A DNA stretch of 64,000 bases from Persicitalea sp963716085 (GCA_963716085.1 OY970288.1:3472001-3536000), one strand, 5' to 3'. Shown: positions 1 to 9,133, counted from the first letter of the stretch. Numbers and translations are program-made. Notes: a model not told the origin generated them from the letters alone.

Positions 1-158
1 GCCGCCTTGGAAACAGAAGGAAAATCGTCGAGAAACTCTGCTAAATCCTCCCCCCCTTCGAGATAATCGAAAAGATTTTTGATGGGCACGCGCGTCCCGA
101 CGAAAACTGGCGTACCGCTCATTACTTCGGGATCGATGCTTATTTGTTGGTATTTCAT
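1..158 (-). CDS. DUF433 family antitoxin-like protein (partial, cut by window edge)
   Basis: The reverse strand reads from an ATG at 158 to the window edge and gives 52 residues beginning MKYQQISIDPEVMSGTPVFV, followed by GTRVPIKNLFDYLEGG. The pattern I-x-x-x-P-x-x-x-x-G-x-P-x-x-x-G-T-R-(VI)-P is the hallmark of DUF433 proteins, small helix-turn-helix proteins usually found as antitoxins to a PIN-like DUF5615 toxin. The toxin, if present, would lie downstream, off the left end of the window. The C-terminus is missing here. Family assignment is from the visible motif; the antitoxin role is family knowledge. Confidence 0.8.
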   Translation of the reverse strand, partial: MKYQQISIDPEVMSGTPVFVGTRVPIKNLFDYLEGGEDLAEFLDDFPSVSKA

Positions 159-298
159 GATGAAGTACAATCTCTGTTAATGCTCAAATTACTAAGAGGA
201 TACCTGCTCTTCTATCTCTCAATCATCCCAGTATCTCTCCTGCCAAATTCCGTTCTCATTCCTGTATATCATAACGGCCCCTATTCCGTATCCGTGCA

Positions 299-727
299 TC
301 AACTTGCACCCTTTACCGTCAGGTAAGGATTATAATGAATTCCAAGACTCAGGTAAGATGGGGCCGCCGAGCCGATTTCCTCGGGAAAATACCCTTTTTC
401 GCTTTTGTATTGATCTAACGTGTCTGCCAGTCGATCCATCTGATAATCCTGCAATTCGTTGACTGCCCAGAAAGAGATGCGTGGTACGACATAACAAGCA
501 ATGATTGATAATATTCCAACCTGAGACCATAGCACCCACTTATTCCATTTTCTGATTTTTGCTATGACCCACAAAACCGGAAGTAGAATGATCAACACGG
601 CCATTGGGATGAGCACCACTATCCCCAAGAAAGCTAAAATGAGGTTCAATATTGGAACATGAATTCCTACCAATCCTAGAAAGGATAAAAATAATGGAAT
701 TCGGTAGGCAGGATGCTTTTTTTTCAT
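299..727 (-). CDS. Small polytopic membrane protein, unknown function
   Basis: A 142-residue protein. I place the start at the ATG at 727 (MKKKHPAYR) because it follows the stop of the upstream sulfatase directly and has GGTGGAG just before it; a longer reading would run back into the sulfatase. Two or three hydrophobic segments lie in residues 10-60 and 70-90, followed by a soluble tail with a stretch like DTLDQYKSEKGYFPEEIG. That tail resembles the pseudopilin-type 'LDxYKxxxGxYP' segment of small secreted proteins. I do not recognise the family. It is probably translationally coupled to the sulfatase at 730-2100. Confidence 0.6.
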   Translation of the reverse strand: MKKKHPAYRIPLFLSFLGLVGIHVPILNLILAFLGIVVLIPMAVLIILLPVLWVIAKIRKWNKWVLWSQVGILSIIACYVVPRISFWAVNELQDYQMDRLADTLDQYKSEKGYFPEEIGSAAPSYLSLGIHYNPYLTVKGAS

Positions 728-729
728 TC

Positions 730-2100
730 TCACTCCACCTCCCTCGCTACGCCCTCCCACTCCTTCCTCAACTTCTCAACCATTTTAGGATGCTTCGCCG
801 CCACATCCGTCGTCTCATTCCGATCGTCCCGCAAATTATATAGTTCTTTCCCATCCACCAGCTTCCAGTCGTCGTGGCGCAGAGCGGTTTGCTCGCCATA
901 CTTCCAGAAAATGCTACGGCTGAGTTTCTTGCCTTTGAAAAGTAGGTTGCCCAGATCCACGCCATCCACGAACTTCGGTTGAAGTTTATCGGTAAAACCG
1001 ACCACCGAGGCTAACGTGGGTAATAAGTCTACGTTGCAGACGGGCGAGTCGACAGTTTGGCCGCCCTTGATGCGGCTGGGCCACATCATCAGGGCCGGTA
1101 TGCGGATGCCGCCTTCCCAGAGCGTGGCTTTCTCGCCGCGTAGTCCGCCGTTGCTGGCGTGGCCGTAGTAGGTTTCGGAATAGCCGCCGTTGTCGGAGAT
1201 AAACCAGATCATGGTGTTTTCCAGCATCTTGTCTTTTTCTAATTTGTCCAGCAACACCCCGACCTGGTCGTCCAAGCTGGACACCATCGCGGCGTAGGTG
1301 CGGCGGTAGGGGTCGGAGATGTGGGCAAACTTTTCCATGTAGGCGGGTGGGGCTTGCAGGGAATTCATGACGGGAAAGCCCTCGTATTTCGTTACGTTCA
1401 GGGCCACGGTATGGTCGCGGACGTCGTCGGGGTCGGTCTTGCCGAAGTGCGGGGCATTGTAGGGCAGGTACAGGAAGAAGGGCGCGGCTTTGCCTTTCCG
1501 CTCGTCCAGAAAATCGGTGGCGTGGCGGGTGATGAGTTCGGTGGAATAGCCCGTTTCCACGGCGGGCTTGCCGTCAACGAACCAGTTGGCCCCCAGGCTG
1601 CCGTACACGTGCGTGAAGTAGTCGATGCAACCCGGCTTGAAGCCCGTGAAGGTATCGAAGCCGTGGCGCATGGGGGAGTCGTTTTCGTCTTTGGCCCCCA
1701 GGTGCCACTTTCCGAAGAGGGCGGTGACGTAGCCTTCCACTTTCAGGTATTCAGCCAGCGTGGTTTCCGACGGGTCGAGGTAGTTTTTGTCCAGCGGCAT
1801 GAGGGCCCTGGTGAGGTCGTGCTGCGAGCGCTGCGGGTAACGGCCCGTGAGCAGCGAAAAGCGCGAGGGCGTGCAGACCGGGGCCGCGACGTAGAAATCC
1901 GTAAAACGAATTCCCTGCTGGCCAATGCGGTCGATGTTGGGCGTGGGGATGTCGCCGCCGTAGCTGGTCAGGTCACCGTAGCCCAGGTCGTCGGCGTAGA
2001 TGATGACGATGTTGGGGCTCGAGTTTTGGGCCAGGGAGGCTCCACAGCAAAGCAAACAAACTATTGCCGAAAAGCTGGCACGAAAAATCTTTAGTGTCAT
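730..2100 (-). CDS. Secreted S1-family sulfatase (arylsulfatase A-like)
   Basis: A 456-residue alkaline-phosphatase-superfamily sulfatase that hydrolyses sulfate esters. Residues 1-25 form a Sec signal peptide ending ASLAQ. The metal-binding pair D37-D38 sits in IVIIYADDLGYGD. The C-T-P-S-R motif at 76-80 supplies the cysteine converted to formylglycine, and GKWHLG (130-135) and SDNGG carry further active-site residues. Length is normal for the family. The substrate cannot be told from sequence; carbohydrate sulfates are the usual targets. It heads a two-gene minus-strand unit with the small membrane protein at 299-727 and diverges from the gene at 2261. Confidence 0.93.
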   Translation of the reverse strand: MTLKIFRASFSAIVCLLCCGASLAQNSSPNIVIIYADDLGYGDLTSYGGDIPTPNIDRIGQQGIRFTDFYVAAPVCTPSRFSLLTGRYPQRSQHDLTRALMPLDKNYLDPSETTLAEYLKVEGYVTALFGKWHLGAKDENDSPMRHGFDTFTGFKPGCIDYFTHVYGSLGANWFVDGKPAVETGYSTELITRHATDFLDERKGKAAPFFLYLPYNAPHFGKTDPDDVRDHTVALNVTKYEGFPVMNSLQAPPAYMEKFAHISDPYRRTYAAMVSSLDDQVGVLLDKLEKDKMLENTMIWFISDNGGYSETYYGHASNGGLRGEKATLWEGGIRIPALMMWPSRIKGGQTVDSPVCNVDLLPTLASVVGFTDKLQPKFVDGVDLGNLLFKGKKLSRSIFWKYGEQTALRHDDWKLVDGKELYNLRDDRNETTDVAAKHPKMVEKLRKEWEGVAREVE

Positions 2101-2260
2101 TAGGGTTCGCGTTATTATATGATTCCAGAATCGTTTGGGTTGAAAAAGGGTAATGCATTGAGTTTTTACTTAAAAAGCCCGGCTGGTAATAATGGCTCAT
2201 TGGGTAGTTTGGCCCAAAAAAGCTCTTTTACTTCCTACACAGCCCAACTCACTTATCTGA

Positions 2261-2905
2261 ATGTCCCTAACTCTTCCTGACTTCTTAAAGCTCGACCGAA
2301 TCCGGCAAAAAACCGTCCGCGACTATATCCAGGATAGGGGTCTGCGCGTGGCCCGCGACTTCGACCGGCTCGATACGACCTGTTTCAAGCCCTCCGAGCG
2401 CGACTCGTACCACGTTCATACCAAATCTTTTACGGTTGAATCAGACTTGGACACCGTCTGGAAAACCTACCTGACCATTCCGCCCCGCGAGACCTGGCGC
2501 AGCCGGATGGTGAGCTTTGGCTGCATGTACTGCAAGCGCAGCAAGGCGCTGACGTACTTGAAGGACCAATACCACGGCTTGCGCGAGGGGCAAGTGCTTT
2601 TCCTGAATATCAGCTTGTTCTGGGGCCTGGTAAACATTGCGGTGGCGCACCAGATCACGCGCATCGACGCGGCGGAGAAGTACATCGAATTCTCCTACAT
2701 CGAAGGCGGCAAGACCGAAGGCAGTCAACGGCTTATTTTTCAGGAAACGGCGGATGCCCAAACCCGCATCGTTCACCGCACCACATACCGGGGCAGGACA
2801 AAGTCCTACTTACGGGAGAAACGGCTCTACCCTTATCTGCACGGTAAGGTGATCGCGGCTTTCCACCGCAATGTGGCGCAAAAGGTGCTGGCCGTAGGGG
2901 CGTAA
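2261..2905 (+). CDS. Conserved hypothetical protein, possibly SRPBCC/START-like
   Basis: A 214-residue soluble protein with no signal peptide or membrane segment. It has a single CMYCKR motif near residue 88 and alternating beta-rich stretches (FTVESDLDTVWKTYLTIPP; LRLIF-type strands) that resemble a polyketide-cyclase/START fold, in which a ligand cavity is formed by an N-terminal strand-helix unit. I cannot assign a reaction. The ATG at 2261 is the only start near a plausible leader. A strong hairpin follows the stop. It stands alone between two sulfatase groups on opposite strands. Confidence 0.7.
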   Translation: MSLTLPDFLKLDRIRQKTVRDYIQDRGLRVARDFDRLDTTCFKPSERDSYHVHTKSFTVESDLDTVWKTYLTIPPRETWRSRMVSFGCMYCKRSKALTYLKDQYHGLREGQVLFLNISLFWGLVNIAVAHQITRIDAAEKYIEFSYIEGGKTEGSQRLIFQETADAQTRIVHRTTYRGRTKSYLREKRLYPYLHGKVIAAFHRNVAQKVLAVGA

Positions 2906-2916
2906 TTGGCACAAAA

Positions 2917-2944
2917 AAAGAAAGCCCCAAGCGGAGCTTTCTTT
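2917..2944 (+). terminator. Intrinsic terminator after the 2261-2905 gene
   Basis: A nine-base perfect stem AAAGAAAGC (2917-2925) / GCTTTCTTT (2936-2944) with a ten-base loop lies 12 bases after the stop. T-rich on the right and A-rich on the left, so it could act in both directions. Confidence 0.75.
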
Positions 2945-3045
2945 TAAAATCAATTACCTATGAGAAAAAACTTTAAAAAAATTCTTCCTTTCCTTTACAG
3001 ACGAGGGCTTCATTAGTTTACCCTTACCTTATTTAATCAAGCGTC

Positions 3046-3059
3046 GACGGTTGACCGTC
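3046..3059 (+). promoter_or_regulatory. Short palindrome upstream of the sulfatase pair
   Basis: GACGGT-TG-ACCGTC is a perfect six-base inverted repeat 47 bases before the ATG at 3106, with an extra ACGGTT word just after it. It could be an operator for the 3106-6596 sulfatases. The palindrome is visible; the role is inference. Confidence 0.35.
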
Positions 3060-3105
3060 AACGGTTCTTATAAGTTATTATCATTCAGCATTATTAGCTA
3101 GAAGC

Positions 3106-4905
3106 ATGCCTCTTAAAATATTTGTCTGGTTGCTGTTTGTTTCCGGGTTGAGTTTCGCCCAAAGCCGGAATGCCGTACCCAGAACGCCGGACCGACCCAA
3201 TGTGGTCATCGTCCTGACCGACGATCAGGGCTACGGCGATTTGGCCTGCCACGGCAATCCCTACCTCAAAACGCCCAATATGGACAAGCTGCACGGGCAA
3301 AGCGTGCGCTTCACCAACTTCCACTCCGGCACGACCTGCGCCCCCACCCGCGCCAGCCTTATGACGGGCAAGAACAGCAACAAAGTGGGCGTGTGGCACA
3401 CCATTATCGGGCGCGAGTACCTGCGGGCCGGGGAGACGACGATGGCCGAACAATTCAAAGAAGGCGGCTACACCACGGCTATTTTCGGCAAATGGCACTT
3501 GGGCGACAACTATCCCTTCCGCCCGCAGGATCGCGGCTTCGACGAGGTGCTGATCCACGGCGGCGGCGGCGTGACCCAAACGCCCGACTACTGGAACAAC
3601 GACTACTTCAACGACACCTATTTTCATAACGGCAAGGCCAAGAAGTACAAGGGCTACTGCACGGATGTCTGGTTCGGGGAGGCGGCGAGATTTGTGAATA
3701 AAAATAAGCGCAAGCCTTTCCTCTGCTACATTTCGCTCAACGCTCCGCACAGTCCTTACCACGTTGCGCCCAAGTACAGTCAGCCCTACGCCGATAATCC
3801 GAAAATCCCGAATGCCAAATTTTACGGCATGATTACCAACGCCGATGAGCAGATGGGGCTGTTCATTGAAAAATTAAAAAAGGCAGGGGTTTATGAAAAT
3901 ACGATTTTCATGTTCATGACCGACAACGGCACCGCCGCCGGGGTGAAGTTTGATAAAGAAGGGAACGTGGAAAAAGGCTTCAACGCCGGGATGCGGGCCG
4001 CCAAAGGCTCGCAGTACGAGGGCGGCCACCGGGTGCCGTTCTTCTTGCATTGGCCCGCCAAAAACCTCCCCGCCCGCGACGTTGACGGACTGGCGGGTAT
4101 GGTGGACGTATTGCCCACCTTGCTCGACCTCTGTCAAATACAGCCCGCTAATAAGGTCACCTTTGACGGGATCAGCCTGGCCCCCACCCTTTTGCAAAAC
4201 CAGCCCATCACCCTTAACCGAATTTTGATTACGGACACGCAGCGCGAGGCTTATTTGGTGGAGGGAAAAATGTCCGCCGTCATGCAGGGAAACTGGCGAC
4301 TGATCAACGGGAAGGAACTCTACGATTTATCGAAAGATCCCGGACAAAAAAACGACATCGCGCAGGCACATTCGGCCAAAGTAGCGGAGCTACGAAAGGC
4401 TTACGAAGCTTGGTGGCCGGATATTGCGCAGCACGGCAACGACTTCAACCGCGTGGTGGTGGGCAGCAAGAACCAGAGGGAAGTTTGCCTGACGGCCCAC
4501 GATTTTTTTGCCCTGGATGAAAATCCCGCCTGGAACCAGGACATGATCCGTCGGGCCAGGGGCGGCAATGGCCCCTGGAAAATAGCGGTAGCCGAAGCAG
4601 GGCGCTACCGGGTATCGCTGCGCCGCTATCCGCTGGAAAGTAAGCTGGCCCTGGATGCCAACGCTCCCGTACCCGCCGCAGAGGCAGGCGTCGATCCTTA
4701 CCCACCGGGCCAGCCGCTGGCGATCCGCACGACCAAACTGATTGTGGGTACCGAAGCCATAGAGATGGCCGTGAAAGCAGGAAGTTCATCTGCCGATTTT
4801 GAGGTAGATATGCCCGCCGGTGACGCCGTGTTGCAAACCTTGTTTATCGACGAACAGGGAGAAGAATACGGCGCGTTTTATGCCTATATCAGTAAATTGC
4901 GCTGA
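3106..4905 (+). CDS. Secreted S1-family sulfatase with C-terminal extension
   Basis: A 599-residue sulfatase. Residues 1-19 are a signal peptide (ending SFAQ). D39-D40 lie in VIVLTDDQGYGD, the formylglycine motif is C78-A-P-T-R82, and GKWHLGD follows. Threonine replaces the more common serine in CxPSR, which still satisfies CxPxR. After the catalytic domain (to about residue 440) there is an extra region of some 150 residues with a strand-rich pattern (YRVSLRRYPLES; VDMPAGDAVLQTLF), as seen in sulfatases carrying a small C-terminal beta domain. The next sulfatase begins 62 bases downstream on the same strand, so the two are probably co-transcribed. Substrate unknown. Confidence 0.92.
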   Translation: MPLKIFVWLLFVSGLSFAQSRNAVPRTPDRPNVVIVLTDDQGYGDLACHGNPYLKTPNMDKLHGQSVRFTNFHSGTTCAPTRASLMTGKNSNKVGVWHTIIGREYLRAGETTMAEQFKEGGYTTAIFGKWHLGDNYPFRPQDRGFDEVLIHGGGGVTQTPDYWNNDYFNDTYFHNGKAKKYKGYCTDVWFGEAARFVNKNKRKPFLCYISLNAPHSPYHVAPKYSQPYADNPKIPNAKFYGMITNADEQMGLFIEKLKKAGVYENTIFMFMTDNGTAAGVKFDKEGNVEKGFNAGMRAAKGSQYEGGHRVPFFLHWPAKNLPARDVDGLAGMVDVLPTLLDLCQIQPANKVTFDGISLAPTLLQNQPITLNRILITDTQREAYLVEGKMSAVMQGNWRLINGKELYDLSKDPGQKNDIAQAHSAKVAELRKAYEAWWPDIAQHGNDFNRVVVGSKNQREVCLTAHDFFALDENPAWNQDMIRRARGGNGPWKIAVAEAGRYRVSLRRYPLESKLALDANAPVPAAEAGVDPYPPGQPLAIRTTKLIVGTEAIEMAVKAGSSSADFEVDMPAGDAVLQTLFIDEQGEEYGAFYAYISKLR

Positions 4906-4967
4906 TCGAGCACTTGTTAGATGTTAATCGAGACACCCTTATTAAACCCCGTAACAAACTTTCCAAA

Positions 4968-6596
4968 ATGAGAAAAACCTATTCGATTGCCGTTGGAATC
5001 AGCCTGTCGCTTGCCCTACTGCTGGCAGCTTGTGGTGGAAACGATGAAAAGAAGGCCAACGAGCGGCCCAATATTCTGTTCATCATGTCGGACGATCATG
5101 CTTTTCAGGCCATCAGCGCCTACGATAACAAACTCATCAAGACGCCCAATATCGACCGCATCGCGAATGAGGGCATGATTTTCAATAACGCCAGTGTCAC
5201 CAACTCGATTTGTGCGCCTTCCCGGGCTGTGATCCTGACCGGAATGCACAGCCACCTCAACGGCAAGATCGACAACAACTTTCCGTTCGATACCACGCAG
5301 GTGACTTTCCCACAACTGCTGCAAGCTGCGGGTTACCAGACGGCTATGTTTGGCAAGCTGCACTTTGGCAACAACCCCAAGGGCTTCGACGAGTTCAAGA
5401 TTCTGCCGGGACAGGGCGCGTATTACAATCCTGATTTTATCACCAAAAAAGAAGGCAAGATTACGCTCACGGGCTACGTGACCGACCTCATCACGGACAT
5501 GACACTCAACTGGCTGAAAACGGAGCGGGATGCGGAAAAGCCCTTCTTCATGATGTACTTGCACAAGGCTCCGCACCGCGAGTGGCTCCCCGCCCTGCGC
5601 CATATACCCGAGTACACCCAGCGTAATTTTCCCGAACCCGAAACGCTTTACGACGACTACGAAGGCCGCGGCACCGCCGCCAAAACCGCCGAGATGAACC
5701 TGCGCAAGCACATGTTCTTCGCCGGTGACTCTAAAATATATCCCGAGGTAGTTTCCGAACTAGGCTTGGACAGAAAAGGCGACATCAACGGCTTCGACCG
5801 CGAAGTGGGCCGCATGAACCCTGAGCAACGCGCCGAGTGGGATAAATACTATAAACCGATCACCGCCGATTTTAAGGAGCGTTACCAAAAGGGCATGGAC
5901 GATAAGGCCCTGATGGCGTGGCGGTATCAGCGCTATATGCAGGACTACCTCGGCACCATCGCCGCCGTGGACGAGGGCGTGGGTCAGGTGCTCGACTACC
6001 TGAAAGAAAGCGGCCTGGACAAAAACACCATCGTCGTGTATACCTCCGACCAGGGCTTTTACCTGGGCGAGCACGGCTGGTTCGACAAGCGGTTCGTCTA
6101 TGAGGAATCCTTCCGCACACCGCTGCTGGTGCGGTGGCCCGGCGTCATCAAGCCCGGCAGCGTCAATACCCAAATGGTGCAGAACCTCGACTTCGCCCCC
6201 ACCCTGCTCACGGCGGCGGGCGTGAAAATACCCGCCGATATGCAAGGCGAGAGCATGGTGCCGCTGTTTGAGGGAAAAACAGATAATTTCCGCAAAGCCG
6301 CCTACTACCATTACTACGAGTATCCCGGCGTCCATATGGCCAAGCGGCATTACGCCATCGTAACGGAGGAGTACAAGCTCATCCACTTCTACTACGACGT
6401 GGACGAGTGGGAACTCTACGACCGCAAAAAAGACCCCAAAGAAATGAAAAGCGTGTACGGCGACCCCGCCTACGCCGAGGTACAGGCCAAACTCCACAAA
6501 GACCTCGACGCCCTGCGCGTGAAGTACAAAGATTCGAAGGAGCTGGATCAGATGTACATCGAGAAATCGGGGAAGCCGGAGGATCGGAAGAAGTAG
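4968..6596 (+). CDS. Sulfatase lipoprotein (S1 family, iduronate/heparan-sulfatase-like)
   Basis: A 542-residue sulfatase. I choose the ATG at 4968 because it gives a clean lipoprotein signal (SLALLLAAC, lipidated C22); an upstream in-frame TTG at 4914 would put 18 charged residues before it. Metal ligands lie in ILFIMSDDH, the formylglycine motif is C82-A-P-S-R86, and GKLHFG follows. The C-terminal region, with YEYPG and ELYDRKKDPKEM, matches the DUF4976-type tail of heparan or iduronate sulfatases. Surface anchoring suggests action on polymers or oligosaccharides at the envelope. It probably shares a transcript with the sulfatase at 3106-4905. Confidence 0.92.
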   Translation: MRKTYSIAVGISLSLALLLAACGGNDEKKANERPNILFIMSDDHAFQAISAYDNKLIKTPNIDRIANEGMIFNNASVTNSICAPSRAVILTGMHSHLNGKIDNNFPFDTTQVTFPQLLQAAGYQTAMFGKLHFGNNPKGFDEFKILPGQGAYYNPDFITKKEGKITLTGYVTDLITDMTLNWLKTERDAEKPFFMMYLHKAPHREWLPALRHIPEYTQRNFPEPETLYDDYEGRGTAAKTAEMNLRKHMFFAGDSKIYPEVVSELGLDRKGDINGFDREVGRMNPEQRAEWDKYYKPITADFKERYQKGMDDKALMAWRYQRYMQDYLGTIAAVDEGVGQVLDYLKESGLDKNTIVVYTSDQGFYLGEHGWFDKRFVYEESFRTPLLVRWPGVIKPGSVNTQMVQNLDFAPTLLTAAGVKIPADMQGESMVPLFEGKTDNFRKAAYYHYYEYPGVHMAKRHYAIVTEEYKLIHFYYDVDEWELYDRKKDPKEMKSVYGDPAYAEVQAKLHKDLDALRVKYKDSKELDQMYIEKSGKPEDRKK

Positions 6597-6611
6597 GTTC
6601 CTAAAACATCA

Positions 6612-6656
6612 AAAAAGGTCGGCAGAGCGTTTTTCAACTCTTCCGCCGACCTTTTT
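6612..6656. terminator. Bidirectional terminator between convergent genes
   Basis: Twelve-base perfect stem AAAAAGGTCGGC (6612-6623) / GCCGACCTTTTT (6645-6656) lies between the sulfatase stop (6596) and the end of the BlaR1-like gene (6677). It has a T-run on each strand, as expected between convergent genes. Confidence 0.88.
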
Positions 6657-6676
6657 CTGTAAACCATTCTGTCGCT

Positions 6677-8695
6677 TTATCGAGCCGCAAAATTCGGGCG
6701 CTCCATGACCTCTTCCACGGGCCGCGTCTCGATCCACCAAAGCTTATCAAGTTTGCGGTCGTAGTAGCGGGCGAGGTCGCCTTTGAAGATCGCGATGCGC
6801 CTGATGTCTTCTTTTCGAGGGGTGAGATTACTGCCTGCCCCGGCAACCTGCCGGAAGCCATCGAGCATATACGGTTCTCGACGTAACGTGGTCAAGTCGA
6901 GACCAGCCGTATCGATCCACTCAACGTTCTTATCGGTAAGAAGCGAAGCGGGGGGCGGCGACTTGTAGACCGGAAAAGACAGGTACACAATGGTTTTACC
7001 TATACCCCGTATCGTGTTGAATCCCCGCAACGCACCTTTTCCGAAATGATGCTGAAGGAGCGCAATGGGCTTGGTTGAAAATTCCTGGTTGATTTTTTGG
7101 TACTCCACTTTTTCTCCATCCAGATAAAAATCCGTTTCATCTTCGTACCCAACGAGTAAGCGCTCTTTATCAAAATAGCCATTCCGAAATTTGGTAATTG
7201 TTTCTGCGGGTTTCTCATATTGCTTTTTAAAGTCGGCAATCAGCCTGTATTCGTTACTAAACTCGGGTAGTTTTTGCATGAGAAGTTTCTTTACCTCATT
7301 CCCTTCCGAAGCGTCATCTATGCTTGCCGGGAATTTAGCACTCATGACATGAAAAATACTTTGCATTCCCCTGACATGGCCATCCGTTAGAAACTTCACG
7401 TCAAAAAACGGGCTAGATATGGAGTACAAACTCTTGCCATGATTGACATGTAGAAACAAGTCTTTATACTTGGCGTCTTTGGCCACTAACCGATAGACGA
7501 AGTCTCCCTCGGGCTGATCCCGGACGTCGATTTTCCAGAAGTAAAAGCCATCTTTGTCCGTTGTGATCGTTTCTTGCACATCGACCAGCTCGTTGTGATG
7601 CCACTTGCCATCCTCGCGAATTACCTGACTGATCGTTTTTTTCAGGGCCAGGTTAGCGATCGGCCTGTCCGTCTCTCCATCCATCAGTATTCCTGCCAAA
7701 TACTCGAACTCCACTACTTTTTTATTGGTCGAAGTGAGGTAAGATTGCTTCAAAGCACTATCGATTTCTGTCCGACACGCCGCCAGCGAAACCAGCATCA
7801 ACGGCAGGATAAACAAGAACCGCAATAGATTGATCCGGGCCGACTTCATACGATTCATCATGATGATTCTTTGCTTGAGTGAAGAAAAATTGAACTGATT
7901 GGCCAGCCGGAACTCCGGCACGCCCGCTACTTTCAGCAGAAGCAACTGGTAGGCTCGAGCTTCGGTGCCGTTGTTCAGTACTTGGCGGTCGGCGATGAAT
8001 TCGAGGTTTTGGCGGATGGCGTGGCGGATGAGCCAGGCAAACGGGTTGTACCAATTTAAGACGCAAAGCATTTCGGCGAAGAGTACGTCGGGCGTGTGTC
8101 GCTGATTGACGTGCACAGTTTCGTGGTCGATGATTTGTCGCAGCTCCTGGGGGGTGTGCAATTTGGGGTTAAAAAAAATAGCCTTCCCAAAGGAGAAGGG
8201 AACGATCGGCCTTTCGACGTGATAAATTTTAACACCCCATTCATCTGAGACGAGTCGGGCTTGATGTTTTATTTTATAAAAAGCCACCAGCTGTACTGCA
8301 AAGCGCAGTAACATGAACGCTGCACCTAACGCGAACAATCCGATCAACCATCCTTCCAAGAAAAGGAGGGGTGGCTTGTCAACTTCTGCTGTTGTGTTCG
8401 CATCTGCGGCGAGGTGCTTCTCGCTGCCTTCAGACGTGGCATGCCACGTCTCTACGGTCGTCGCGGACGGGATCGCGGGTACTGATCGGATGATGGGAAT
8501 TTCAGCTAGACTTTGGGGGGTTAAGGCCTGATCCAGATTAACCAATGGAATGACGAACGCAACCAAAGCGTACAGCAGCAAGTACCAGCGGTTCCAGTTG
8601 TAGAACGTAAGACGGCGCAGCGCTACGTAGTAGAATAGCCAGATCAAGCCTAGGCCGAAGGACAGTTTAAGCAAATAATCCGGTAGATAGTTCAT
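6677..8695 (-). CDS. BlaR1-type M56 membrane metallopeptidase (signal sensor)
   Basis: A 672-residue integral membrane sensor. Membrane helices fall at about residues 8-25, 36-52 and 110-140. The cytoplasmic M56 zinc peptidase has H191-E-T-V-H195 and a downstream NLEFIADRQVL. A fourth helix near 300 (LLRFLFILPLMLVSLAAC) leads to a long exterior region of about 350 residues. Instead of the penicillin-binding sensor of classical BlaR1 this region begins with a carboxypeptidase-regulatory-like stretch (FEYLAGILMDGETDRPIANL). Its ATG overlaps the blaI stop by ATGA, so the pair is coupled. In this family the activated peptidase cleaves BlaI. The signal here is unknown. Confidence 0.9.
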   Translation of the reverse strand: MNYLPDYLLKLSFGLGLIWLFYYVALRRLTFYNWNRWYLLLYALVAFVIPLVNLDQALTPQSLAEIPIIRSVPAIPSATTVETWHATSEGSEKHLAADANTTAEVDKPPLLFLEGWLIGLFALGAAFMLLRFAVQLVAFYKIKHQARLVSDEWGVKIYHVERPIVPFSFGKAIFFNPKLHTPQELRQIIDHETVHVNQRHTPDVLFAEMLCVLNWYNPFAWLIRHAIRQNLEFIADRQVLNNGTEARAYQLLLLKVAGVPEFRLANQFNFSSLKQRIIMMNRMKSARINLLRFLFILPLMLVSLAACRTEIDSALKQSYLTSTNKKVVEFEYLAGILMDGETDRPIANLALKKTISQVIREDGKWHHNELVDVQETITTDKDGFYFWKIDVRDQPEGDFVYRLVAKDAKYKDLFLHVNHGKSLYSISSPFFDVKFLTDGHVRGMQSIFHVMSAKFPASIDDASEGNEVKKLLMQKLPEFSNEYRLIADFKKQYEKPAETITKFRNGYFDKERLLVGYEDETDFYLDGEKVEYQKINQEFSTKPIALLQHHFGKGALRGFNTIRGIGKTIVYLSFPVYKSPPPASLLTDKNVEWIDTAGLDLTTLRREPYMLDGFRQVAGAGSNLTPRKEDIRRIAIFKGDLARYYDRKLDKLWWIETRPVEEVMERPNFAAR

Positions 8696-9057
8696 GGCTT
8701 TTTGGGTTTGTTTTCAATCAAATCAATCATTTCCCGCAGTTCTTCCGCCGAAATCTTATTTTTCTCGACAAAAAAACTGACCAACTCCTTGTACGAATTC
8801 TCGAAGTAGTCCTTTACGATACCGCCCAGGAATTTATGCTTGTAGGTTTCTTCCAAAATGGCCGGGGCGTAAAGCAAGGTGTTCCCGACCAATCGGCTTT
8901 CCACGTAACCCTTCTTTTCAAGATTCTTTATCGTGGAGGCCAGCGTGGTGTAGGGCGGCGGCTCTTCAAAATGCTCCATGAACGACTTGGTGCTGCCTTC
9001 GCCCGTGCGCCAGACGGCCCGCATGGCTTCTTCTTCTTGTTGGGTCAGTTTTTCCAT
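8692..9057 (-). CDS. BlaI/MecI/CopY-family transcriptional repressor
   Basis: A 121-residue winged-helix repressor with the family pattern: MEKLTQQEEEAMRAVW at the N-terminus, PPYTTLASTIKNLEKKGYV as recognition and wing region, and a C-terminal dimerisation helix (KNKISAEELREMIDLIE). The N-terminal half binds palindromic operators. Cleavage by the partner M56 protease between the two halves releases repression. The gene is immediately upstream of the BlaR1-type gene with an ATGA overlap. Palindromes directly upstream at 9062-9096 are the likely binding sites, so the operon is probably self-repressed. Confidence 0.93.
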   Translation of the reverse strand: MEKLTQQEEEAMRAVWRTGEGSTKSFMEHFEEPPPYTTLASTIKNLEKKGYVESRLVGNTLLYAPAILEETYKHKFLGGIVKDYFENSYKELVSFFVEKNKISAEELREMIDLIENKPKKP

Positions 9058-9061
9058 TGAC

Positions 9062-9096
9062 TACGATTTTTTCGTAAATCTACGAATAGTTCGTAG
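9062..9096. promoter_or_regulatory. Putative BlaI operator, two palindromes
   Basis: A perfect seven-base inverted repeat CTACGAA-TAG-TTCGTAG lies at 9080-9096. A second, shorter one, TACGA-N5-TCGTA, lies at 9062-9076 next to the blaI start. Both share the TACGA/TCGTA half-site. BlaI-family repressors bind dyads of this size, and the sites overlap where the blaI promoter must be. The divergent gene at 9186 may share the control region. Confidence 0.78.
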
Positions 9097-9133
9097 GTAT
9101 GCAATATTTACCATAATAAAGTTTTTCAAATAC

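Noticed and set aside
1321..2094. A 257-codon plus-strand frame over the first sulfatase
   Set aside because: Antisense of a sulfatase with a clear CTPSR motif.
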